DNA from: Nitratireductor mangrovi
GTDB lineage: Bacteria > Pseudomonadota > Alphaproteobacteria > Rhizobiales > Rhizobiaceae
Direction of reading: 5' to 3'
Length of the DNA stretch: 64,000 bases
Assembly: GCF_007922615.2 (NCBI RefSeq)
Contig: NZ_CP042301.2
Location: 1,240,001 to 1,304,000 of the forward strand
The notes beneath the pieces were generated by a model, which saw only the letters and a list, made by a program, of their open reading frames with translations, was not told where the DNA came from and searched no databases. Below are positions 9,352 through 19,251 of this stretch, piece by piece. How positions within the stretch are numbered: the stretch's first letter is position 1; each line of letters begins with the position of its first letter. Both the position numbers and the translations under genes were made by a program.

Positions 9352-9547
9352 CGGGCTTTCCCGCTCACCGGAACGACTGTACTGGACGCGACGAACCATG
9401 ACCAAGATTGGTTAATGCTTCGTCTAGTGGTCCGAGCCTCACGATGCGAATCTCGCTTCGCCTCATTGTTCGCATCGGCCGCCGCAGAATGCGCAAGTCT
9501 TGGCCGCCTTGCAAGTGCCGGGCGTGCCGGCCCGGCAGCGACTTCCG

Positions 9548-10621
9548 CTATTTGCCGTCCTTTTGACCCACCACGCGCGTCAGTGCCGTGAGGAAATCCC
9601 CCAGGCCGGGACGCTTCAGCGCGCGGAAGGGCAACGGCCTGACCACGTCCATGGCGGCGATGCCAATGCGCACCGTCATCATGCCGTTGATCACGCCCTC
9701 GCCGAGCTTGGCCGAGAGCCGCGCGGCGAGGCCGTGGCCGAGCAATTGCTGCACCAGGCTGTCGCCGGCGGCAATCGAGCCGGTGACCGCGAGATGGGCA
9801 AGGACGGCGCGGGCAAGGCGGAAGAAGCCGAGGGTGCCCGGCCGACCGCCGTAAAGTTCGGCCAGCCGCCGGATCAGCCGCGCCGCCTCGTAGACGACAT
9901 AGGCGAGATCGACCAGAGCGCGCGGGCTCACCGCGGTCACCAGCGAGACACGCTTGCCGGCGTCGAGGATCATCGCGCGCGCCTCGCGGTCGAGAGGCGC
10001 CAGCAGTTCGGTTTCGGCCAGATGGAGGAGATCGCCGGCATCGATCACGTCATGGCGCAATTCTTCCAGCGCCCGACGTCCGGCCGCGGTCTCCGGCTTG
10101 GCCGCGAGAAAACCGGTCAGGTCGTCGGCAAGGCGGCGCGCACCCTTCGGATCGGCGTCGGCGAGCGCCTTCACTGCGCGTTCGCGCAGCCGCGCGACCG
10201 ACGACAGCCGTGCCAGGGCGAGCGCCTCGCGCAGCAGGATGACGGCGAGCGCGACGAGCGCCACCGCCACGATTGCCAGCGCCGCCCAGCCAAGCCAGTC
10301 GGCGCGCGCAAAGAGCTGGCGCACCAGCCCGTCGATCCACAATCCGAGCGCCAGCGAAATCAGGATCCCGCAGGCGCTGAAGAACAGCGTCGCCAGCCGC
10401 GAGCGCCGGCGCGGCGCGAGTGGAACGGGGGCCTCGTCCAGAGCTTCGTCATCGAAGATGTCGTGCTCGGCCGGCTTCACCACCGCCATTTCCGCGCCCT
10501 TGACCGCGCGCGGGATGCGCGGCGTGTCGCGTGCTGCCCCGACCTTGATGGCGTCCGCGCCGGTGGCAGTCTCCTTATCCGGCGGCAGGCGGAAGGCAGC
10601 CGGCTTGCGCTTGTCGTTCAT
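9548..10621 (-). CDS. ycjF: YcjF/DUF697 family inner-membrane protein
   Basis: A 357-residue protein with a charged N-terminal region, two transmembrane helices at about residues 76-98 and 108-130, and a long C-terminal helical domain of the DUF697 type (TIGR01620). Its ATG overlaps the TGA of ycjX by four bases (ATGA), the usual coupling of this pair. In enterobacteria ycjX-ycjF are heat-shock and phage-shock associated; the function is unknown, and here only the conserved pairing supports a joint role. Confidence 0.9.
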   Translation of the reverse strand: MNDKRKPAAFRLPPDKETATGADAIKVGAARDTPRIPRAVKGAEMAVVKPAEHDIFDDEALDEAPVPLAPRRRSRLATLFFSACGILISLALGLWIDGLVRQLFARADWLGWAALAIVAVALVALAVILLREALALARLSSVARLRERAVKALADADPKGARRLADDLTGFLAAKPETAAGRRALEELRHDVIDAGDLLHLAETELLAPLDREARAMILDAGKRVSLVTAVSPRALVDLAYVVYEAARLIRRLAELYGGRPGTLGFFRLARAVLAHLAVTGSIAAGDSLVQQLLGHGLAARLSAKLGEGVINGMMTVRIGIAAMDVVRPLPFRALKRPGLGDFLTALTRVVGQKDGK

Positions 10622-12081
10622 GCCAGCCTGTCTCCGAGCAGGAACTGCAGCGCCCGGTCGAGCCTGATATGCGGCAACACCAGCGTCATGCCGTCGGCGG
10701 ACCGTTCGAGCTTCGGCGGGCGGAAGCGCACGAAGCGCACCATCTCGGCCGGCCCGGCCTTCGCGTTGGCGTCGAACAGCGTCTCGGGATCGCGCGGCAG
10801 GTCGCCCGGAAACACCGCCGTCTCGGTCTCGCCGTCGAACCTCTCCTTGCCGATCGTTTCGCCAGCCAGCGGCGTGCCGATGATCACCGGCAGTTCCTCC
10901 TTGCCCTGGCTGACCGTGCCCTCGCGGGTCGCCCTGAGCGCGGCCATGGCGACGGCCTCGACCTCGGCGCCGGAAAGGTTGGCGCGCGCGGCCGCACGTT
11001 CGGTCAGCCGACGCACCACCGCCTGCAGGCGGTCGTGGCTTTCGTGATGCAGGTGGTCGGCCTTGGTCGCCGCGACCAGGATGCGCTCGATGCGCCGCGT
11101 CACCATTCCGGTCAGGAAATTGCTGCTGCCGGGACGGAAGCAGGAGAGGATGTCGGCCAGCGCACGTTGCAGGTCGGCAAGTGCGGCCGGCCCTGCATTC
11201 AGCGCCTGCAGGGCGTCGACCAGCACGATCTGCCGGTCGAGCCGGGTGATGTGCTCGCGGAAAAACGGCTTCACGACATGGGCCTTGTAGGCCTCGTAGC
11301 GGCGCTCCATCATGGCGCGCAGCGACCCTGGTCTCATCCTGCCGCCTTCGGCCGGCGGCAGCGGCGCGAAGGTCAGCGCCGGCGAGCCCTCCAGGTCGCC
11401 CGGCATCAAGAGGCGCCCGGGCGGCAGCGTCGAAAGCGCCCGGCTGTCCTCCTTGCAGGCGCGCAGATAGGCGGCGAAGCTCTCGGCCAGCCGACGCGCG
11501 GTCATCTCGTCGGCATCGGCGTCGGGATCGACCGAGCGCGCGGTCTCCAGCCAGTCGCGGGCGAGGTCGGCCCGCACCGGCAGCGCCGCCAGTTCGAAGG
11601 ATTCGTTCGAGAACGCCGCGTAATTCTTGCCGAGCAGCGGCAGGTCGAGCAGCCATTCGCCCGGATAGTCGACGATGTCGACCGAGAGCCGCCCGCGCGA
11701 GAACATGCGTCCCCAGGCCGAGGCCGATTCATAGGCGATCGTCAGCCGCAGCTCCGACACCGCGCGGGTCGATTCCGGCCAGCGCCTTTCCTTGACCAGC
11801 GCGTCGATGTGGTCCTCGTACTGGAAGCGCGGCACCGCGTCGTCCGGCTGCTCCTCCAGGAAGGCGCGGGCGATGCGGCCGGATTTCTGCGCCTCGAACA
11901 TGGGCAGCCGGCCGCCATTCACCAGATTGTGCACCAGCGACGAAATGAACACCGTCTTGCCGGCCCGCGACAGGCCGGTGACGCCCAGCCGCAACGACGG
12001 CGTGACCAGCCCGGCGGCGCGCCCGGCCAGTGTGTCGAGCGCGATCAGCGCTTCGTCCGCATAGGTGGTGAGGGATGCCAA
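10618..12081 (-). CDS. ycjX: YcjX family P-loop NTPase (DUF463)
   Basis: A 487-residue Ras-like NTPase. The Walker A motif is GLSRAGKT (36-43), followed by VFISSLVHNLVNGG. A DYPGEWLLDLPLL segment resembles a G3 region, and IVLVDALQALNAG a later strand. DUF463/YcjX proteins are stress-induced predicted GTPases. It precedes ycjF in one operon. The 95-base gap to the sixA gene probably holds the promoter. Confidence 0.92.
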   Translation of the reverse strand: MASLTTYADEALIALDTLAGRAAGLVTPSLRLGVTGLSRAGKTVFISSLVHNLVNGGRLPMFEAQKSGRIARAFLEEQPDDAVPRFQYEDHIDALVKERRWPESTRAVSELRLTIAYESASAWGRMFSRGRLSVDIVDYPGEWLLDLPLLGKNYAAFSNESFELAALPVRADLARDWLETARSVDPDADADEMTARRLAESFAAYLRACKEDSRALSTLPPGRLLMPGDLEGSPALTFAPLPPAEGGRMRPGSLRAMMERRYEAYKAHVVKPFFREHITRLDRQIVLVDALQALNAGPAALADLQRALADILSCFRPGSSNFLTGMVTRRIERILVAATKADHLHHESHDRLQAVVRRLTERAAARANLSGAEVEAVAMAALRATREGTVSQGKEELPVIIGTPLAGETIGKERFDGETETAVFPGDLPRDPETLFDANAKAGPAEMVRFVRFRPPKLERSADGMTLVLPHIRLDRALQFLLGDRLA

Positions 12082-12177
12082 GCCGAATGTTACCCGGAAA
12101 CGTTCGAAGCCAACGATATAGGCAAGCCCGCCGCGATATGAAATGCCGCGCCGCGACGTTCGCTGCGGCGCGTGCCG

Positions 12178-12678
12178 TCAGGGCGTGACGAACGCCACCA
12201 GGCTGGCATCGCGGGGAGACGCCTCGTAAAGCGGCCGCGCAAAGTCGAACACCGCCAGCCCGGCGGTCGGAAAGCCCCTGGCAAGCCGTCCGCGCGCCTC
12301 CTCGTCGCCTTGGCGGGCATGAGCGAAGGCGAGATCCTCGATCATCGGGTTGTGGCCGACGATCAGAAGCGCTTCGGCATCACCATTGTTGCGCATGATC
12401 GTCAGGTAGGCGGTGGCGTCGGAACCGTAGAGCGACTGCGACATCAGCGCATCGGACGCCTTCTGGCCGAGCGCCTGGGCGACACCTTGCCAGGTCTCCA
12501 CGGCCCGCCGCGCCGGCGAGCACACCACGGTCCGTGGCAAGTAGCCGCTCTCGCGCATCGCGCCCCCGATGGTTTCCGCCTCGTCCCAGCCGGCGGCGGC
12601 AAGCGCACGGTCGAAATCGCGCCCGCCGGGCTCGGCCCAGGCCGCCTTGGCATGCCGGAGTAGATAAAGCCGCCCCAT
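12178..12678 (-). CDS. sixA: SixA-like histidine phosphatase
   Basis: A 166-residue member of the branch-2-like histidine phosphatase family. The catalytic motif LLRHAK places the phosphorylated His at residue 9, and the second catalytic histidine is in IVGHNPMIEDLA. SixA removes phosphate from histidines of Hpt or PTS proteins, and an Hpt-domain gene lies about 11 kb upstream, but no functional link is shown. It diverges from dksA. Confidence 0.88.
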   Translation of the reverse strand: MGRLYLLRHAKAAWAEPGGRDFDRALAAAGWDEAETIGGAMRESGYLPRTVVCSPARRAVETWQGVAQALGQKASDALMSQSLYGSDATAYLTIMRNNGDAEALLIVGHNPMIEDLAFAHARQGDEEARGRLARGFPTAGLAVFDFARPLYEASPRDASLVAFVTP

Positions 12679-12903
12679 ATCTCACCCCCGTCTGCCGCAG
12701 GCCGGATGCCGTGAAGCGGTGTCTTAGTCGGCCCTTCCGGCCGGTGCAACCGCTACCGCCCGATGCATGCCCGCGGCCCGCTGGTGGCCCGGCCCGCCAT
12801 AAACCACGGTGTGACAAAGACGTGATTTCACAGACCTTTGTGCTTGTGCCTCCGGGAACCCCCGAATATATAGGCGCCGGTTCATTGCAGCGGGGTGACT
12901 CGG

Positions 12904-13320
12904 ATGAGTGCAACCAAGGAAGACGACTACGTTCCCAATGAGGACGAGCCGTTCATGAACGAACGGCAGAAGACATATTTTCGTAGCAAGCTGATTGCCT
13001 GGAAGAACGATATTTTGCGCGAAGCGCGCGAGACGCTCGAATCACTCCAGCAGGAAAACGCCAACCATCCCGACCTCGCCGACCGCGCCTCCTCGGAGAC
13101 CGACCGGGCGATCGAGTTGCGGGCCCGTGACCGGCAGCGCAAGCTGATCGCCAAGATCGACGCCGCGCTCCAGCGCATCGACGACGGCACCTACGGCTAT
13201 TGCGAGGAGACCGGCGAGCCGATCTCGCTCAAGCGCCTCGATGCGCGTCCGATCGCCACGCTGTCGATCGAGGCGCAGGAGCGCCACGAGCGCCGCGAGA
13301 AGGTTTACCGCGACGACTGA
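12904..13320 (+). CDS. dksA: RNA polymerase-binding transcription factor DksA
   Basis: A 138-residue DksA that works with ppGpp at the polymerase secondary channel. The coiled coil carries the tip D-x-x-D-x-A as DLADRA, and the ELRARDRQRKLIAKID helix is typical. The C4 zinc finger is reduced to one cysteine (GYCEETGEPISLKRL, with ATLSIEAQ where the second CxxC would be), as known from other alphaproteobacterial DksA proteins. I chose the ATG at 12904, preceded by GGGGTGA; a GTG at 12895 is the alternative. Confidence 0.95.
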   Translation: MSATKEDDYVPNEDEPFMNERQKTYFRSKLIAWKNDILREARETLESLQQENANHPDLADRASSETDRAIELRARDRQRKLIAKIDAALQRIDDGTYGYCEETGEPISLKRLDARPIATLSIEAQERHERREKVYRDD

Positions 13321-13343
13321 GAACGGTCGCGGACAACAAAGAA

Positions 13344-13375
13344 CGGGGCGCCCAGGAGGCGCCCCGTTTCGTTTC
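13344..13375 (+). terminator. Rho-independent terminator after dksA
   Basis: A nine-base perfect stem CGGGGCGCC/GGCGCCCCG with a five-base loop (13344-13366) is followed by TTTCGTTT. It lies 24 bases past the dksA stop. It may also stop fliO-like transcription on the other strand, although the A-rich side is weaker. Confidence 0.85.
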
Positions 13376-13402
13376 CGCCAGAGGTTCGGGCGCCCGGCCG
13401 CG

Positions 13403-14209
13403 CTATTTGCGCTCCCGCGACAGCTCGCCCAGAAGCTTGGCCATCTCGTCGTCGAGCGAATGGTCGTCGGAGGCAGCCGGTGCCTGCTTGTCGCCTGCCA
13501 GCGACTGGTTGAGCTCGCGCAGCAGCTCGTCATCGAGATCGTCGCTGGTGCTGGCCGCGGGAGCCGCTGCCTTGACCGGAGCCGGCTGCGGCGCCGGCTG
13601 CCTGGTCTGGGCGGGGTGCTGGGGTGCGGCAGGCGGTTTGGGTGGTGCTGCCGGCGTCGCTGGCCGTGGTTCCGCCGGCGGGCTGGCGCGCCACGATGGC
13701 GCCTGCTTGGGAGCCGGAGCGGGCGCGGGGGCTGGCGCGGGGCGGACCGGTGCGGCCTGGCGCGGCGGCAGCGTGGCGTCGCGCCCGGCGAAGGGTCGCG
13801 AGGTCATGATGCCTGGCTTCGGCGCCGGCGGTTCCGGTGCCGCGGGAGCCTCGGCCGGCTCGGCACTGGCCGCGGCCTCTGCCTCGCCCGCCATGCCGCG
13901 GGTGGAACGCGGGATCATGCGGATGTCCTGCTCGATCACCAGGTCGTTGGCGCCACCGATCAGGATCAGGTGTTCGACGTCGTCGCGCCGGATCAGCACC
14001 AGACGGCGGCGCGGATCGATGGCTGTCGCGTCCATCACGGCGAGCCTGGCCTTGCGGTTGCGTCCGCCGGAAATGAAGGCGCCGGTCGTCATGCCGCGAA
14101 CCAGCCTGAAGATGATCAGCGCGACGATGATGACGGCGACGGCGATCACGATCCAGGTCGCCAGGGCGGCGTTTTCCGGTCCGACCAAACTTTCCATCCA
14201 GCTCGTCAC
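13403..14209 (-). CDS. fliO: FliO-like single-pass membrane protein
   Basis: A 268-residue protein with one transmembrane helix (about residues 13-36) and a small cytoplasmic domain containing RRRLVLIRRDDVEHLILIGG, the FliO signature. It is followed by about 150 residues rich in Pro and Ala and a short acidic C-terminal region. FliO helps assemble the flagellar export gate (FliP/Q/R), but no flagellar genes are nearby, so a flagellar role is a family inference. I chose the GTG at 14209 because AGGAAG lies six bases before it; the ATG at 14197 is the alternative. Confidence 0.7.
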   Translation of the reverse strand: MTSWMESLVGPENAALATWIVIAVAVIIVALIIFRLVRGMTTGAFISGGRNRKARLAVMDATAIDPRRRLVLIRRDDVEHLILIGGANDLVIEQDIRMIPRSTRGMAGEAEAAASAEPAEAPAAPEPPAPKPGIMTSRPFAGRDATLPPRQAAPVRPAPAPAPAPAPKQAPSWRASPPAEPRPATPAAPPKPPAAPQHPAQTRQPAPQPAPVKAAAPAASTSDDLDDELLRELNQSLAGDKQAPAASDDHSLDDEMAKLLGELSRERK

Positions 14210-14446
14210 GCCATCTTCCTCGCACCTTGTCTTCGAGTCCGCGCGCACAGTAGAGCAACGCCCGCGTCGAGGAAACCGGTAGTTCTGGGGGGTGCGGGCG
14301 CGGATCCGGGGACGATTTGTCGTGGGCAATGGGCGTCTGCCGCGCAAATCTTGCGCCATGCGGCGTGACGGGCTTTCGCCCCCGCCCATAATGTGATTCA
14401 TACCTGCCGGGGATCACCGACAGGAATCGCGCAGGACGGATCGTCA

Positions 14447-17035
14447 ATGGCAGCTCAAGGCCGCGGGACCGGCTATCCCGCCCCGATCGTTGACCAGAAC
14501 GCGCGTCCGGGCACCATCAGCCGCCTGATCGTTTTCATCGCCGTCCTGATCAGCGCCGCCTTCCTCTTCGTCCTGATGCGCGACCGCCTCGGCGACCCGT
14601 TCCTGCTTGGCATGCTCGGCGTCCTGGCGATGACCGGCATCGGCTACCTGTTCGCCACCGCCATCGGCTTCGTGCAGATCGCACCGCGTTCCAGCGGTGA
14701 CGAACTGGCCAAGGCCTATGCCGATTCCATGCCACAGGGGCTGATCGTCAGTGATCTCAAGGGCCGCGTCTTCTACGCCAACCGCGCCTATGCCGACCTG
14801 ACGGGCGCCAGTTCGGCGGCTGATGTGCAATCGGTCGAGCTCCTGCTTGGCGACAATCCCGACGCCGCGGCCGCGGTCGAGCGCATAGCCAGCGGCCTGC
14901 GTGACGGGCGCGGCGGCGACGCCGAGTTCCGGCTGGCGCAGCCGATCCGTCCCGGCGCCGAAAATGGCGCGCGCTGGTACCGGGTCCGCGCCCGCAGCTT
15001 CATCGCGCCGTTCCAGCGCCAGCCGCTATTGTCCTGGGTGCTGGAGGACATTTCCGCCGAACGCGCCGAGCAGGAGCGTTTTTTCCTGGACCTGCAGCAG
15101 GCGATCGACCATCTCGACCATGCCCCGGCCGGCTTCTTCTCCGCCGACCCTTCGGGCCGCGTGACCTATGTCAATGCGACCCTGGCCGAATGGCTCGGCA
15201 TCGACCTTGCAAGCTTTACCCCGGGTGCGCTGACGCTGGCCGAAATCGTCGCCGGCGACGGCATGGCGCTGATCCGCTCGGTCAAGGCCGATCCCGGCTC
15301 GGTGCGCAACGCGGTCATCGACCTCGACCTGTCCACGGTCACCGGCGAGGCCTTGCCGGTGCGCTTCATGCACCGTGCGACCGCGAGCCGCGACGGGGCG
15401 GCCGGCGCGACCCGCACCATCGTGCTCAACCGTGCCCAGGGCGAGGACGCCACCGCCGATTTGCGTGCCTCGGAGGTGCGCTTCACGCGCTTCTTCAACT
15501 CGACCCCGATGGCGATCGCCGGCGTCGACGGCAAGGGGCGCATCCTGCGCACCAACGCGCCTTTCCTGTCGTTGTTCGGTTCCGTCGTCGACCGCGATTC
15601 CGTCGAGCGGCGGCTGCATCTGGAAACCGTGATCCACGAGCGCGACCGCGCTACCTTCACCGCCGCCCTGGAGAAGGCGAAGCTGAAGCAGGCCGACATC
15701 GCACCGATCGATACGGTCTTGCCGGACGATGCCGAGCGGCACATCCGCTTCTACGTCAACGCTGTCGTCGACGATGGCGGCGACGCGGAGGAGGCGGCCA
15801 TCGTCTACGCGGTTGAAACCACCGAGCAGAAGGCGCTCGAGGCGCAGATGGCGCAGGGCCAGAAGATGCAGGCGGTCGGCCAGCTAGCCGGCGGCATCGC
15901 TCACGATTTCAACAACGTGCTGACCGCCATCATCATGGCGTCCGACCTGCTCTTGACCAACCATCGCCCGTCCGACCCGTCCTTCCAGGACATCATGAAC
16001 ATCAAGCAGAATGCCAACCGCGCCGCCTCGCTGGTGCGGCAGTTGCTTGCCTTCTCGCGCCGCCAGACGCTGCGGCCGGAGGTGCTCAGCCTCACCGACG
16101 TTCTTGCCGACCTGCGCATGCTGCTGGCGCGGCTGGTCGGTAACGAGATCAAGCTCAGGATCGAGCATGGACGCGACCTGTGGCCGGTCAAGGCCGATCT
16201 CGGCCAGTTCGAGCAGGTGATCGTCAACCTCACCGTCAATGCGCGCGACGCCATGGCGGGTGGCGGCGACCTGATCGTGCGCACCCGCAACCTGCCCGAG
16301 GACGAGGCCGCAAGCTTCAGCTACCGGGAACTGGCGCCGGCCGACTACGTTCTGGTCGAGGTCGAGGACACCGGCACCGGCATTCCCCCCGACGTGCTCA
16401 AGAAGATTTTCGAGCCGTTCTTCACCACCAAGGAGGTCGGCAAGGGTACCGGCCTCGGTCTGTCCATGGTCTACGGCATCATCAAGCAGACCGGCGGGTT
16501 CATCTTCTGCGATTCGACCGAAGGCGAGGGCACCACCTTCCGCATCTTCCTGCCGCGCCACATCGAGGCCGAAAAGCCGGCGTCTGAGGCCGCGCCGAAG
16601 GAGGGCGACGCCGCTGCGCCCGCCGCCACGCGCCCCGCCGAGGCTCAGAAGGACCTTTCCGGCTCGGCCACGGTCCTGCTGGTGGAAGACGAGGACGCAG
16701 TGCGCATGGGCGGTGCGCGTGCTCTGAAGTCGCGCGGCTATACCGTTCACGAGGCGACGTCGGGCGTCGAGGCGCTCGAGGTATTCAAGGAACTCGAAGG
16801 TCAGATCGATATCGTCGTCTCCGACGTCGTCATGCCGGAGATGGACGGCCCGACGCTGCTCGGTGAACTGCGCAAGATCGAGCCGGACGTGAAGTTTGTC
16901 TTTGTCTCCGGCTATGCCGAGGAGGCGTTTTCGAAGAACCTTCCGGAGGATGCCAAGTTCGGCTTCCTGCCGAAGCCGTTTTCGCTCAAGCAGCTCGCGA
17001 CCGTGGTCAAGGACATGCTCGACGAGGGCGAATAG
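14447..17035 (+). CDS. cckA: Hybrid histidine kinase CckA
   Basis: An 862-residue cell-cycle kinase. Two transmembrane helices (about 23-45 and 52-75) are followed by several PAS-like domains (about 90-410), a HisKA domain with [10 protein letters not shown] (His486), a HATPase with DTGTGIP and GLGLSMV, and a C-terminal receiver with Asp793 in [10 protein letters not shown]. In alphaproteobacteria CckA phosphorylates CtrA and CpdR through ChpT, and DivK with DivL switches it towards phosphatase activity. divK and pleD lie 42 kb away in this window. The start at 14447 follows AGGACGGA. Confidence 0.95.
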   Translation: MAAQGRGTGYPAPIVDQNARPGTISRLIVFIAVLISAAFLFVLMRDRLGDPFLLGMLGVLAMTGIGYLFATAIGFVQIAPRSSGDELAKAYADSMPQGLIVSDLKGRVFYANRAYADLTGASSAADVQSVELLLGDNPDAAAAVERIASGLRDGRGGDAEFRLAQPIRPGAENGARWYRVRARSFIAPFQRQPLLSWVLEDISAERAEQERFFLDLQQAIDHLDHAPAGFFSADPSGRVTYVNATLAEWLGIDLASFTPGALTLAEIVAGDGMALIRSVKADPGSVRNAVIDLDLSTVTGEALPVRFMHRATASRDGAAGATRTIVLNRAQGEDATADLRASEVRFTRFFNSTPMAIAGVDGKGRILRTNAPFLSLFGSVVDRDSVERRLHLETVIHERDRATFTAALEKAKLKQADIAPIDTVLPDDAERHIRFYVNAVVDDGGDAEEAAIVYAVETTEQKALEAQMAQGQKMQAVGQLAGGIAHDFNNVLTAIIMASDLLLTNHRPSDPSFQDIMNIKQNANRAASLVRQLLAFSRRQTLRPEVLSLTDVLADLRMLLARLVGNEIKLRIEHGRDLWPVKADLGQFEQVIVNLTVNARDAMAGGGDLIVRTRNLPEDEAASFSYRELAPADYVLVEVEDTGTGIPPDVLKKIFEPFFTTKEVGKGTGLGLSMVYGIIKQTGGFIFCDSTEGEGTTFRIFLPRHIEAEKPASEAAPKEGDAAAPAATRPAEAQKDLSGSATVLLVEDEDAVRMGGARALKSRGYTVHEATSGVEALEVFKELEGQIDIVVSDVVMPEMDGPTLLGELRKIEPDVKFVFVSGYAEEAFSKNLPEDAKFGFLPKPFSLKQLATVVKDMLDEGE

Positions 17036-17039
17036 CCCC

Positions 17040-17546
17040 TCAGCCGATCGCCGCGCGCATCAGCTTGCCGGCGAAGCGTGTGGCGTCTGGAAGCTCGATA
17101 TGCGTTGGGCCGGCGGTTCGAAAGCCGAGGCTCAGGTAGAAGGCTTCGGCCGGCAGGCTTGAGAGTGATTCCAGTGCCGTGAAGCCGGCGGCTGCGGCCT
17201 CGGCCCGGCAGCGTTCGAACAGCGCGCGTCCGATCCCGCGACGCAGATGGTCGGGGTCGACGCCGAAATGGCGCAGATGTGCCAGGCCTTCTTCGCTGCT
17301 GCCGTCGTAGCGTTTGCGGCTCCAGCCGCCGCATCCCGCCAGTGCACCGTCGACAAAAGCCGCATGAAAGGTGCCCGATGCGATGAGGTCAGGATTGGCA
17401 CGGGTCATGACGGGCAGCGCGTGCTTCAGCACCGCGTCGGGATACCAGCCGCGGTAAAGCTCGCCATAGGAGTGGGCCAACAGGCGCGATATGTCCGGCC
17501 CGTCTGCCTCCGTCGCCGGCCGGATTGTCAAGCCCGGCTTCCGCAT
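17040..17546 (-). CDS. GNAT family N-acetyltransferase
   Basis: A 168-residue acetyltransferase. It starts LTIRPATEADGPDI, the common GNAT beginning, and has the acetyl-CoA pyrophosphate loop in HLRRGIGRALFERC, then FYLSLGF near the C terminus. The substrate cannot be told from sequence. Its stop lies five bases from the cckA stop, so the two converge. Confidence 0.85.
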   Translation of the reverse strand: MRKPGLTIRPATEADGPDISRLLAHSYGELYRGWYPDAVLKHALPVMTRANPDLIASGTFHAAFVDGALAGCGGWSRKRYDGSSEEGLAHLRHFGVDPDHLRRGIGRALFERCRAEAAAAGFTALESLSSLPAEAFYLSLGFRTAGPTHIELPDATRFAGKLMRAAIG

Positions 17547-17861
17547 GCCGCCTTCGCTCCGGTTTGTGTTTTCGCGACTATAGGGCCTGTTCCGGCATCG
17601 TCACGCCCCTATCGATGCCTCTTATATAAGCAGCAAAGACATGGTGCTGAAAAAACAGGCATGAATGCGCAGGCCTGCGCAATTCCTTGGCAGTGCCGGA
17701 CCGGCGTTGATTTGCCGCCTAAGCCCGAGCCTGCCGATCTGCCCGGCTAACATGCTGAAAATCTTTCCAATTCGTTAACCGGAGCGTTGCCGCCAACGGT
17801 TTGGCACGGCGGTTGCTTTCTTTGTTGCGGTGCAAAAACCAACCCATCCGGAGGTGTATCG
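17547..17861. other. Intergenic region upstream of urtA
   Basis: This 315-base gap separates the divergent GNAT and urtA genes. It holds a sigma-54 promoter (annotated) and a perfect 16-base palindrome, TGCGCAGGCCTGCGCA, at 17666-17681, about 120 bases upstream of the promoter. That is where an enhancer-binding protein such as NtrC would be expected, though the palindrome is not a clear NtrC consensus. Confidence 0.6.
17802..17817 (+). promoter_or_regulatory. Sigma-54 promoter of the urt operon
   Basis: TGGCACG (17802-17808), four bases, then TTGCT (17813-17817) is a full -24/-12 element with the GG and GC dinucleotides ten bases apart. It lies 45 bases before urtA, whose products import urea, so nitrogen control through NtrC is the natural reading. 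Confidence 0.85.
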
Positions 17862-19166
17862 ATGAGGGGAATGACAAAAAAGGTGACGACGATGCTGTCG
17901 GCCGGCGTGCTTGCAGCCGGAATGCTGGCAGCGGGATCGTCCCAGGCGCAGGAAGAGACCATCAAGGTCGGCATCCTGCATTCGCTGTCGGGCACGATGG
18001 CGATCTCCGAGACGACGTTGAAGGACGTCATGCTCATGCTGATCGAGGAGCAGAACAAGAAGGGCGGTCTGCTTGGCAAGAAGCTCGAGGCGGTGGTCGT
18101 CGACCCGGCGTCCGACTGGCCGCTCTTCGCCGAAAAGGCGCGCGAACTGATCTCGGTCAGCGACGTCTCGGCGGTGTTCGGCTGCTGGACCTCGGTGTCG
18201 CGCAAGTCCGTGCTGCCGGTCTTCGAAGAACTCAACAGCCTGCTCTTCTACCCTGTCCAGTACGAGGGCGAGGAAAGCCAGCGCAACGTCTTCTACACCG
18301 GCGCCGCGCCCAACCAGCAGGCGGTCCCGGCCGTCGACTACCTCATGAACGAGGAAGGCGTGGAACGCTGGGTGCTCGCCGGCACCGACTATGTCTATCC
18401 GCGCACCACCAACAAGATCCTCGAGGCCTATCTGCTCGCCAAGGGCGTCGCGGCCGAGGACATCATGATCAACTACACGCCGTTCGGTCATTCCGACTGG
18501 CAGACGATCGTCTCCGACATCAAGGCGTTCGGCGCGGCCGGCAAGAAGACCGCGGTGGTCTCGACCATCAATGGCGACGCCAACGTGCCGTTCTACAAGG
18601 AATTGGCCAACCAGGGCGTGAAGGCCGAAGACATCCCGGTCGTTGCCTTCTCGGTCGGCGAGGAGGAACTCGCCGGTCTCGACACCGGCCCGCTCGTCGG
18701 TCACCTCGCTGCCTGGAACTACTTCCAGTCGGTCGACACCGAGGTGAATGCCGAGTTCATCTCGGCCTGGAAGACCTTCATCGGCGATGAGAAGCGCGTC
18801 ACCAACGATCCCATGGAAGCCCACTACATCGGCTTCAACATGTGGGTCGAGGCGGTCGAGAAGGCCGGCTCCACCGATCCGGACGCCGTCATCGACGCCA
18901 TCATCGGCGTTTCGGTGCCCAATCTCTCGGGCGGCTACTCGACCATGATGCCGAACCATCACATCACCAAGCCGGTGCTGATCGGCGAGATCCAGGACGA
19001 CGGCCAGTTCGAGACCGTGTGGCAGACGCCGGGCCTCGTCGTGGGCGACGAGTGGTCCGACTACCTGCCCGACTCCAAGGACCTGATCGCCGACTGGCGC
19101 GCTCCGATGTCGTGCGGCAACTTCAACGTCGCGACCGGAAAGTGCGGCGGCAAGGGCGTCAACTGA
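17862..19166 (+). CDS. urtA: Urea ABC transporter, substrate-binding protein
   Basis: A 434-residue periplasmic binding protein of the branched-chain amino acid/amide type. The signal peptide (about 1-29) ends at SQAQE. The mature part opens IKVGILHSLSGTMAIS and has FGCWTSVSRKSVLPV and YEGEESQRNVFYTGAAPNQQ, strongly conserved in UrtA. It captures urea for the UrtBC permease. The start follows GGAGGTGTATCG. It heads an operon of five genes, urtABCDE, under a sigma-54 promoter. Confidence 0.95.
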   Translation: MRGMTKKVTTMLSAGVLAAGMLAAGSSQAQEETIKVGILHSLSGTMAISETTLKDVMLMLIEEQNKKGGLLGKKLEAVVVDPASDWPLFAEKARELISVSDVSAVFGCWTSVSRKSVLPVFEELNSLLFYPVQYEGEESQRNVFYTGAAPNQQAVPAVDYLMNEEGVERWVLAGTDYVYPRTTNKILEAYLLAKGVAAEDIMINYTPFGHSDWQTIVSDIKAFGAAGKKTAVVSTINGDANVPFYKELANQGVKAEDIPVVAFSVGEEELAGLDTGPLVGHLAAWNYFQSVDTEVNAEFISAWKTFIGDEKRVTNDPMEAHYIGFNMWVEAVEKAGSTDPDAVIDAIIGVSVPNLSGGYSTMMPNHHITKPVLIGEIQDDGQFETVWQTPGLVVGDEWSDYLPDSKDLIADWRAPMSCGNFNVATGKCGGKGVN

Positions 19167-19251
19167 CGCGCGACGTCGCAAACTTCCGGGCGGGCACCCT
19201 CTCTCCCGCCCGCCCGGAAGTGAACTCCAGGCCAACCGGGCACGATCCTTC

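Noticed and set aside
9500..11047. A long plus-strand frame opposite ycjF and ycjX
   Set aside because: Low-complexity Arg/Gly/Ala sequence with no conserved features, antisense to two well-supported genes.
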